Source of the DNA: Oscillospiraceae bacterium
GTDB taxonomy: Bacteria; Bacillota; Clostridia; Oscillospirales; Oscillospiraceae
Assembly: GCA_016302405.1 (NCBI GenBank)
Contig: JAEDNR010000067.1
Span: 1-10,892, forward strand
Length of the DNA stretch: 10,892 nucleotides
Direction: 5' to 3'
Shown here: positions 6,382-10,892 of the stretch, in pieces
How positions within the stretch are numbered: position 1 is the stretch's first letter
Layout: the number at the start of each line of letters is the position of its first letter
The notes under the pieces: model-generated
What the model saw: only the letters and a program-made list of their open reading frames with translations
Told to the model about the DNA's origin: nothing
Databases searched by the model: none
Translations under genes and position numbers: made by a program

Positions 6382-7605
6382 ATGGCTTTTTGCACCAACT
6401 GCGGCGCGGAACTGCCTGAGGGCGCCAAATTCTGTACTGAGTGCGGTACAAAGGTCCCGGCTTCGGCAAGTCAGGAACCGGCGCAGCCTGCCCAGGTTCC
6501 GGGCTCCGCTGTTCAGGGAAATTATCCGCCCCCTGCCAGCGTGGAAACCTGGAATTCCGGCGGCACCAACACCGGGGCGAAAACCGGGGAGCCGGGCTTT
6601 ACCTTCCAAAACGGCGGGCAGAAAAAGAATACCGGACTGATCATCGGGATTGTTGTACTGGGGGTCGCTCTGGTGGTCGCCCTGGTGTTCATTCTGGTAA
6701 GTATGCTGGGCGGTTCCGGTACGGCATCTGCCGGGGGGGATGTACTGGGGCGGTACGAGGGTGTCCGCTGCTTCGTTGACGGGATCGATATAGGCGCGGA
6801 GGACGAATGGGTGGAGCTGAAATCCGGCGGCAAGGCGAGGCTTCACCTGCTGGAGGATACGTATAACGGCAAGTGGACCCTGGACGGCGAGGACCTTACC
6901 ATTACCGAAAGCGGTGACGAATATTACGGCACCCTCCGGGACGGCGTGATGACCGTGGATTTCTACGGTATGTCCTACACCTTTGCCAAGGAAGGCGCTC
7001 AGGTGACAGAGCCTTCCACCGTGCCTGCCGGTACGGAAAGTCGGATCCCATCCAATGTTCAGTGGTGGGAAGGTGACTGGTACGGCTGGTGGATTCTGCA
7101 AAACGGTACCGGCAGGTGGGAAGAGGTAAGCGACAGCTTCTGGGACACCTGCGCCCGGATATGGGTGGAGGACGACGGTACTGGCTATATTGAGTTCTGG
7201 GACGAGGACAACGAGGCGGGGGAGTGCTTTGCCAATGCTGACGTTTCCTTCACGACAGAGGGTACTTACGCGGCCCAGGGAGCCATGGTCTGTGGGGAAG
7301 GATTATTCTGGAACGCGGACCTGACCGATGGGGCCTGGGTGGTCTATGCCGATGACAGCCCCATGGGCCCGGCAATCGGCAATGTGATCTGCGTCCGGGG
7401 AACCTATGTGGATCCGGACAACAGCGAAGACTCCTTTGACTATGAGATCTATCTGCGGCCCTGGGGAACGGATTGGGAGGATGTGCGCGGTGCCGACACT
7501 TCCGAGATGCCCTATGATGACATGATGCCCGCTTACTATGACAGCTGGTATCTTCCACTGATCAAAGACGGCGTCACCGCGGCGCCGGACCTTGTGGGTA
7601 AATAA
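6382..7605 (+). CDS. Zinc-ribbon, single-TM protein with a Trp/acid-rich extracytoplasmic region
   Basis: A 407-residue protein of unknown function. It begins with a zinc ribbon (Cys4, Cys7, Cys18, Cys21: CTNCG and CTECG), continues with a Gly/Pro/Thr-rich linker (about 25-83) and has one transmembrane helix at about 85-109. The remaining 300 residues should lie outside the membrane, with the ribbon in the cytoplasm. Module A (about 121-205) starts GRYEG and includes GKWTLDGEDLTI and GTLRDGVMTVDF, a small beta-rich pattern. Module B (about 223 to the end) is notably rich in Trp, Asp and Glu (QWWEGDWYGWWILQNG at 227-242). Proteins of this layout are frequent in gut clostridia but, to my knowledge, not functionally assigned. 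It starts after GGGGAGG with seven-base spacing, 15 bases after the permease gene, and ends just before a strong terminator, so it is the last gene of the operon. Confidence 0.85.
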   Translation: MAFCTNCGAELPEGAKFCTECGTKVPASASQEPAQPAQVPGSAVQGNYPPPASVETWNSGGTNTGAKTGEPGFTFQNGGQKKNTGLIIGIVVLGVALVVALVFILVSMLGGSGTASAGGDVLGRYEGVRCFVDGIDIGAEDEWVELKSGGKARLHLLEDTYNGKWTLDGEDLTITESGDEYYGTLRDGVMTVDFYGMSYTFAKEGAQVTEPSTVPAGTESRIPSNVQWWEGDWYGWWILQNGTGRWEEVSDSFWDTCARIWVEDDGTGYIEFWDEDNEAGECFANADVSFTTEGTYAAQGAMVCGEGLFWNADLTDGAWVVYADDSPMGPAIGNVICVRGTYVDPDNSEDSFDYEIYLRPWGTDWEDVRGADTSEMPYDDMMPAYYDSWYLPLIKDGVTAAPDLVGK

Positions 7606-7610
7606 ATGCG

Positions 7611-7641
7611 AAAGCAGGAGGCGGCAAGCCTCCTGCTTTTT
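7611..7641 (+). terminator. Rho-independent terminator of the amidohydrolase operon
   Basis: GCAGGAGGC (7614-7622) pairs with GCCTCCTGC (7628-7636) around a GGCAA loop, with flanking AAA/TTT extending the stem to 12 pairs, and it ends in five T residues. It begins five bases after the zinc-ribbon gene stops. This is a textbook intrinsic terminator and marks the 3' end of the operon. Confidence 0.93.
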
Positions 7642-7663
7642 CGGTGCTGGGAAGATAAGAGAT

Positions 7664-7886
7664 AAATTGGGATTTGTCGGGCCGTCAGAACATGTCATTC
7701 CGAACCAGTCCACAGACTGGTGTGGGAATCTCCATCGAATTATGGGCAACCCATCGTCATACAGACCGTTCTTTTGTACCGTTTTCCGGAATTTATCCAC
7801 GAGAAGTGGTACGTCTAACCGGGGGATTGCCACGCCAGTGTGCGCACTGGCTCGCAATGACCGGGAATTCGATAAATTCCAAATTT
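7664..7886. repeat. 223-bp inverted-repeat element with paired hairpins (copy 2)
   Basis: Second copy of the element at 3149-3491, without the nested 135-bp cassette. The left hairpin pairs ATTCC 7697-7701 with GGAAT 7725-7729 and CCAGTC 7705-7710 with GACTGG 7715-7720. The right one pairs ATTGC 7826-7830 with GCAAT 7854-7858 and CCAGTG 7835-7840 with CACTGG 7845-7850. Stem lengths and the 3/4-base internal loops equal those of copy 1. The left arm is nearly identical to copy 1 over 57 bases, the single difference lying in the apical loop. The end sequences AAATTGGGATTT and the inverted AAATTTGGAATTT keep the terminal inversion. The interior (about 7745-7815) shows nothing I recognise. Confidence 0.85.
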
Positions 7887-8010
7887 ACTGTACCAAAAAC
7901 GATACCGAGCGGGTCAGGCAGGGAACGAAAACAGACCACGTTCGTCACGACTTGTCAGCGGCGACTCGCCGCCAAATTCCCGTTTGTTGTTCTCCCGGGC
8001 GGCTTCTTAT
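7887..8010. other. Non-coding stretch with a small GC-rich hairpin
   Basis: Between the repeat and the terminators of the HPr-like gene I see no plausible gene, tRNA or promoter. The only local structure noticed is GCGGCG (7958-7963) opposite CGCCGC (7967-7972) with an ACT loop, not followed by T residues. With the repeat and terminators, this accounts for the whole 449-bp gap between 7642 and 8090. Confidence 0.4.
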
Positions 8011-8041
8011 AAAAAAGTACCCGGTGAATGAATCACCGGGT
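8011..8041 (-). terminator. Second (distal) intrinsic terminator of the HPr-like gene
   Basis: Read on the minus strand, ACCCGGTGA and TCACCGGGT (plus-strand 8033-8041 and 8019-8027) form a nine-pair stem with a five-base loop. It is followed, after a two-base gap, by six T residues (plus-strand A-tract 8011-8016). It lies immediately behind another terminator and looks like a backup. Confidence 0.75.
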
Positions 8042-8042
8042 G

Positions 8043-8072
8043 AAAAAACCGCCCCAGGTATTCCCAGGACGG
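8043..8072 (-). terminator. First (proximal) intrinsic terminator of the HPr-like gene
   Basis: On the minus strand, CCGTCCTGGG pairs with CCTGGGGCGG (plus-strand 8063-8072 and 8049-8058), including three G-T wobble pairs, around an AATA loop. Six uninterrupted T residues follow (plus-strand A-tract 8043-8048). It begins 18 bases after the stop codon, the normal distance for a terminator. Confidence 0.82.
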
Positions 8073-8090
8073 TGCTGCTAAGAGCCGAAG

Positions 8091-8327
8091 TTAATCAGCC
8101 AGGAATTGACGGACTTCCCCTTTGAAGCGGGCAAGCTCGTTTTCACCGCAGTCTACAGACACGGTCAGCGGACCGGCCAGGCCCAGACAGAACATTTCCA
8201 TGAAGCTTTTTCCGTTGGCGGTGTAGTTCCCATCGGTCACATCCACCCGGAAAGGCTGAGCCGTAGACAGAGACACAAAATCCTGCACGTCCTGTACAGA
8301 GTGGAGGCGTATCAAAAACTCAAGCAT
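8091..8327 (-). CDS. HPr-like protein lacking the phospho-histidine motif
   Basis: A 78-residue protein with the HPr (PTS phosphocarrier) pattern but not its catalytic site. The second half aligns with HPr: NGKSFMEMFCLGLAGPLTVSV at about 38-58 corresponds to NAKSIMG(I/V)MSL..., with Ser41 at the place of HPr regulatory Ser46. The N-terminal segment, where HPr has GxHARPA with His15, reads IRLHSVQDVQDFVSLS: a His9 is present but shifted, and the Arg-Pro is absent. Short Firmicute paralogues with similar changes are usually annotated simply as HPr family proteins. Phosphotransfer is therefore unlikely, and a regulatory or binding role is more plausible (inference). The ATG at 8327 follows GGGAGGA on the minus strand. 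The gene is monocistronic, with its own promoter and two terminators, and is divergent from mtaB. Confidence 0.8.
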   Translation of the reverse strand: MLEFLIRLHSVQDVQDFVSLSTAQPFRVDVTDGNYTANGKSFMEMFCLGLAGPLTVSVDCGENELARFKGEVRQFLAD

Positions 8328-8377
8328 ATTTTCCTCCCGGACTGTACAAACGGATGTTTATCGTGTATAATGGTTGA

Positions 8378-8394
8378 AACCGTAATATTCGGTT
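8378..8394. promoter_or_regulatory. Short inverted repeat in the leader of the HPr-like gene
   Basis: AACCG (8378-8382) and CGGTT (8390-8394) flank seven AT-rich bases just downstream of the predicted start of the minus-strand transcript. It could be a repressor operator or a small leader hairpin. It is short enough to be chance. Confidence 0.25.
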
Positions 8395-8406
8395 CCATTG
8401 ACAAAC

Positions 8407-8434
8407 ATTATAGCATTCTTTCGTAAAAATTCAA
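8407..8434 (-). promoter_or_regulatory. Sigma-A promoter for the HPr-like gene
   Basis: On the minus strand a perfect TATAAT (plus-strand 8407-8412) is preceded after 16 bases by TTGAAT (8429-8434, 4 of 6 consensus positions). Transcription would start near 8400, leaving a leader of about 70 bases before the ATG at 8327. Confidence 0.7.
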
Positions 8435-8442
8435 CTGTTTGT

Positions 8443-8472
8443 TTGGACAATTAATACAAAATAATCTGTAAT
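8443..8472 (+). promoter_or_regulatory. Candidate promoter for the mtaB-queH operon
   Basis: TTGGAC (8443-8448) and TGTAAT (8467-8472, 5 of 6) are 18 bases apart, ending 19 bases before the mtaB ATG. An alternative on the same strand is TGTACA 8343-8348, 17 bases, TATAAT 8366-8371, which has a perfect -10 but would give a leader of about 115 bases. I cannot choose firmly between them. The first fits the leader length better; the second has the better -10. Confidence 0.45.
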
Positions 8473-8491
8473 AAATTGGCGGTTTTAACAA

Positions 8492-9796
8492 ATGAAATTT
8501 GCGTTTTATACCCTGGGCTGCAAGACCAATCAGTTTGAGACCCAGGCCATGGAGCGTCTGCTTCTGGACATGGGACACAGCATCGGCAGCTTTGAAGAAG
8601 ACTGCGATGGCTATATTGTCAACACCTGCTCCGTTACCGCGGTGGCGGATAAGAAGAACCGGGCCGTGATCCGCCGGTGCCGCCGCAGCCACCCCCAGGC
8701 GGTGCTGGGGATCTGCGGCTGCTATGTCCAGCATGCGCCCCAGGCTCTGCGGGAGCTGGGGGCGGATGTGCTGGGGGGCAGCGGAAATCGTCGGGTCTTT
8801 CTGGAGGATATGATGGCAGCGGTGGAAGACCGGCTTCCCCGGGAGCATCTGGACAACGCCCTGCGCCGCCGGACCTTTGAAATTCTCCCTGCCGGGGGAC
8901 TGGAGGAACGGACCCGGGCTATGCTGAAGGTGCAGGACGGCTGTGTGAATTTCTGCTCCTACTGCATCATCCCCTATACCCGGGGGCCGGTGCGCTCCAT
9001 GGACTTGGACACGGCCTGCGCCCAGGCTCGGGAGCTGGAAGAAAGGGGCTACCGGGAGATTGTGGTCACGGGCATTGAGATCGCCAGCTGGGGGGCAGAC
9101 CTGCCGGGCAAGCCCGGGGTGGTTTCCTTGATCGAGGGAATTTGCCGGGCGGTGCCCAGACTTCGGGTGCGGCTGGGCAGTCTGGAGCCCAGGGTCGTCA
9201 CGGAGGAATTCTGCCGCCGGCTGTCGGCGCTTCCCAATCTGTGCCCCCAGTTCCACCTGAGCATGCAGTCCGGCAGCGACAGCGTACTGCGGCGGATGAA
9301 CCGGAAGTACGACACTGCCCGGTTCCTGGAAAGCGTGGAGGCTCTGCGCCGGACGTTTCCCGGCTGCGCGGTGACAACGGATATGATCGTTGCGTTTCCC
9401 GGGGAGACGGAGGAAGAGTTTGCCGAAGGCTTATGCTTTATCCGCCGCTGTGCCTTTGCGGACATGCACATTTTTCCCTATTCCCGCCGCCCGGGCACCG
9501 CGGCGGAGAAGCTCCCCGGCCAGCACGGCAACGCGGTCAAGGAGGAGCGCAGCCGCCGGGCTATCGCCGTGGCGGAGGAAATGAACCGGCAGTACCGGGA
9601 ATCTTTAATGGGAAGTGTGCAGCAGGTGCTGTTTGAAACCGAGGAAGACGGCCTTTGGTCCGGCCATGCCCCCAACTATATCCGGGTGTATTCTCATGGG
9701 GAGAACCTGCACAACCGGATCGAAAATGTACTGGTCACCGGCCTGCGCGCTGACGGCGTGGTGGGGCAAATCCAAGGGAAAGAGGAAGCATTATGA
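8492..9796 (+). CDS. mtaB: tRNA N6-threonylcarbamoyladenosine (t6A37) methylthiotransferase MtaB
   Basis: A 434-residue radical-SAM methylthiotransferase that converts t6A37 to ms2t6A37 in tRNAs reading ANN codons, using two 4Fe-4S clusters. The N-terminal methylthiotransferase domain (about 1-100) opens with TLGCKTNQFET, the MtaB/YqeV form of the motif. Cluster ligands are Cys10, Cys46 (NTCSVT) and Cys77 (CGCYVQ). The radical-SAM triad is Cys151, Cys155 and Cys158 in CVNFCSYCIIPYTRGPVRS, and a TRAM domain (about 370-434) binds tRNA. Homologues MiaB and RimO differ in the N-terminal motif and are less likely. The ribosome binding site is weak (GGCGG at 8479-8483, nine bases from the ATG), but no better start lies nearby, and homology begins at this Met. 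It overlaps queH by four bases. Confidence 0.93.
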   Translation: MKFAFYTLGCKTNQFETQAMERLLLDMGHSIGSFEEDCDGYIVNTCSVTAVADKKNRAVIRRCRRSHPQAVLGICGCYVQHAPQALRELGADVLGGSGNRRVFLEDMMAAVEDRLPREHLDNALRRRTFEILPAGGLEERTRAMLKVQDGCVNFCSYCIIPYTRGPVRSMDLDTACAQARELEERGYREIVVTGIEIASWGADLPGKPGVVSLIEGICRAVPRLRVRLGSLEPRVVTEEFCRRLSALPNLCPQFHLSMQSGSDSVLRRMNRKYDTARFLESVEALRRTFPGCAVTTDMIVAFPGETEEEFAEGLCFIRRCAFADMHIFPYSRRPGTAAEKLPGQHGNAVKEERSRRAIAVAEEMNRQYRESLMGSVQQVLFETEEDGLWSGHAPNYIRVYSHGENLHNRIENVLVTGLRADGVVGQIQGKEEAL

Positions 9797-10338
9797 AAAC
9801 TTTACTGCATATTTGCTGCGCGCCCTGCGCCAACCAGTGCATTGACGTGCTCCGGGGGGACGGTTTTGAGGTTACGGGACTGTGGTATAATCCGAATATC
9901 CATCCCTTTACCGAGTACCGGGCAAGACGGAACTGCCTGCGGGAGTACGCCGCGTCCATTGACCTGCCGGTCATCGAGCGCAATGACTACGGCCTGCGGC
10001 CCTTTGTCCGGGCGGTGGCGGAGGACATTGAAAACCGGTGTGTCAAGTGCTATGAAATGCGGCTCTTTGAGGCGGCCCGTCAGGCAAAGGAGGGGGGCTT
10101 CGACAGCTTCACCTCGTCCCTTTTTATCAGCCCCTACCAGCAGCATGAGCTGATGCGGGAGGTGGCAGAGCGGGCAGCGGCGGAATACGGTGTGGAGTTT
10201 CTCTACCGGGACTTCCGCCCCTGGTTCCGGGCCGGCCAGGAGCGGGCCAGGGAGCTGGGCTTTTATATGCAGAAATACTGCGGCTGCGTCTTTTCGGAAG
10301 AAGAGCGGTATCTGAAAAAAAGCAAGATCATTCCGTAA
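9793..10338 (+). CDS. queH: Epoxyqueuosine reductase QueH
   Basis: A 181-residue iron-sulfur enzyme (formerly DUF208) that performs the last step of queuosine synthesis, reducing epoxyqueuosine to queuosine in GUN-anticodon tRNAs. It is the non-homologous, cobalamin-independent alternative to QueG. The cysteine motifs are all present: HICCAPC at 6-12 (Cys8, Cys9, Cys12), RCVKCYEMRL with Cys83 and Cys86, and QKYCGCVFSEEERY with Cys163 and Cys165. Cluster-binding cysteines in the family come from the first two motifs. Length is typical. The ATG overlaps the mtaB stop codon (ATGA), with AGAGGAAG just upstream inside mtaB, so translation is probably coupled. No queuosine precursor genes appear in this window. 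Confidence 0.93.
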   Translation: MKTLLHICCAPCANQCIDVLRGDGFEVTGLWYNPNIHPFTEYRARRNCLREYAASIDLPVIERNDYGLRPFVRAVAEDIENRCVKCYEMRLFEAARQAKEGGFDSFTSSLFISPYQQHELMREVAERAAAEYGVEFLYRDFRPWFRAGQERARELGFYMQKYCGCVFSEEERYLKKSKIIP

Positions 10339-10356
10339 CGGGATGAAGGAGGAGCT

Positions 10357-10892
10357 ATGAATAAAAACCAATACTGTGTCCCCTGCCTTTTCGGACTGGA
10401 GGGGATCGCGGGGGACGAGCTGCGGCGGCTGAACCTGGAGGATGTCCGGGTGGAAAACGGCAGGGTGCTGTTTTCCGGGGACGAAAGCGCCCTTGCTCGG
10501 GCCAGCATCGGTCTGCGCACCGGGGAGCGGATCCTGATCCGGCTGGCGGATTTCCCGGCAAAGACCTTTGAAGAACTATTCCAGGGGGTGTACAATACCC
10601 CGCTGGAGGACTTTATTCCAAAGGAGGGCACCTTCCCTGTCAAGGGACACTGTTTGAACAGCCAGCTTATGTCCGTGCCGGACTGTCAGGCAATCATTAA
10701 GAAAGCGGCCTCCAAACGGCTGGGGGAACGGTACGGCGTTGCCTGGCTTCCGGAGACGGGAGCAAAGTACCAGCTCCAGTTTTCCCTGATGAATGACCGG
10801 GCGCAGCTTTATCTGGACACCACAGGGCCGGGGCTGCACAAGCGGGGCTACCGGGCCGTGGGCAACGACGCGCCGCTGCGGGAGACCCTGGC
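10357..10892 (+). CDS. THUMP-domain class I SAM-dependent RNA methyltransferase (5' part, runs off window)
   Basis: The first 178 codons of an RNA N2-guanine methyltransferase of the RlmL/YpsC type (COG0116), which usually runs to about 370-380 residues. The N-terminal ferredoxin-like and THUMP RNA-binding region is present: VPCLFGLEGIAGDELRRL at 8-25, then VKGHCLNSQLMSVPDCQAII with VPDCQ at 107-111. The run DTTGPGLHKRGYR and APLRETL at 172-178 is the conserved junction before the methyltransferase domain, whose SAM site and NPPY-type motif lie beyond the window. The start at 10357 follows AAGGAGGAG (10346-10354), 18 bases after queH, so it is the third gene of the RNA-modification operon. 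The substrate is probably 23S rRNA by analogy with RlmL, though related enzymes act on tRNA. Confidence 0.9.
   Translation, partial: MNKNQYCVPCLFGLEGIAGDELRRLNLEDVRVENGRVLFSGDESALARASIGLRTGERILIRLADFPAKTFEELFQGVYNTPLEDFIPKEGTFPVKGHCLNSQLMSVPDCQAIIKKAASKRLGERYGVAWLPETGAKYQLQFSLMNDRAQLYLDTTGPGLHKRGYRAVGNDAPLRETL

Noticed and set aside
5323..7101. A 592-codon open frame on the minus strand opposite the permease and zinc-ribbon genes
   Set aside because: Its composition is low-complexity (Gly, His, Gln, Arg rich), it has no recognisable motif, and both plus-strand genes under it have clear family motifs and ribosome binding sites. It is a frame shadow in GC-rich coding DNA.
7592..8125. 177-codon plus-strand open frame starting at the end of the zinc-ribbon gene
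   Set aside because: It runs through the intrinsic terminator, the repeat and the minus-strand terminators, and shows no protein-like composition.

Overview
The window looks like chromosomal DNA from a moderately GC-rich anaerobic gut Firmicute, probably class Clostridia and near the Oscillospirales. The evidence is strong AGGAGG-type ribosome binding sites, sigma-A type promoters, B. subtilis-like DapH/PatA enzymes, a zinc-ribbon membrane protein of a type common in gut clostridia, and dispersed intergenic hairpin repeats. This placement is inference: there is no rRNA or marker phylogeny here.

Layout. (1) 79-3120: the three enzymes of the N-acetyl branch of diaminopimelate/lysine synthesis. 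dapH (minus strand) is divergent from an overlapping pair, the M20 deacetylase (dapL/YkuR type) and the aminotransferase patA. Two promoters sit back to back between them, and the rightward one is a perfect TTGACA-N17-TATAAT. (2) 3149-3491: a 343-bp inverted-repeat element that carries a nested 135-bp element with perfect 26-bp terminal inverted repeats. (3) 3558-7605: a likely operon of an N-acyl-D-amino-acid deacylase family amidohydrolase, an NhaC-family permease and a zinc-ribbon/one-TM/extracytoplasmic protein, closed by a strong intrinsic terminator. (4) 7664-7886: a second, shorter copy of the repeat element, followed by about 125 bp with no recognisable gene. (5) 8091-8327 (minus): a monocistronic HPr-like protein without the phospho-histidine motif, with its own promoter and two tandem terminators. 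(6) 8492 to the window end: an RNA-modification operon of mtaB, queH and a THUMP-domain RNA methyltransferase cut off by the window edge.

How the genes work together. Region 1 converts tetrahydrodipicolinate through N-acetyl intermediates to LL-diaminopimelate for lysine and peptidoglycan. Region 3 is the least understood. A deacylase beside an ion-coupled permease suggests use of an N-acylated (possibly D-) amino acid, with the zinc-ribbon protein as a co-expressed envelope component of unknown role. Region 6 groups tRNA and rRNA modification enzymes.

Most unusual signal. The repeat family at 3149-3491, 7664-7886 and probably 1-15 is built from hairpins with one fixed architecture. Their stems differ between arms by paired, compensatory changes (ATTCC/GGAAT in left arms, ATTGC/GCAAT in right arms, with matching changes in the apical stem). 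This points to conservation of the fold rather than the sequence.
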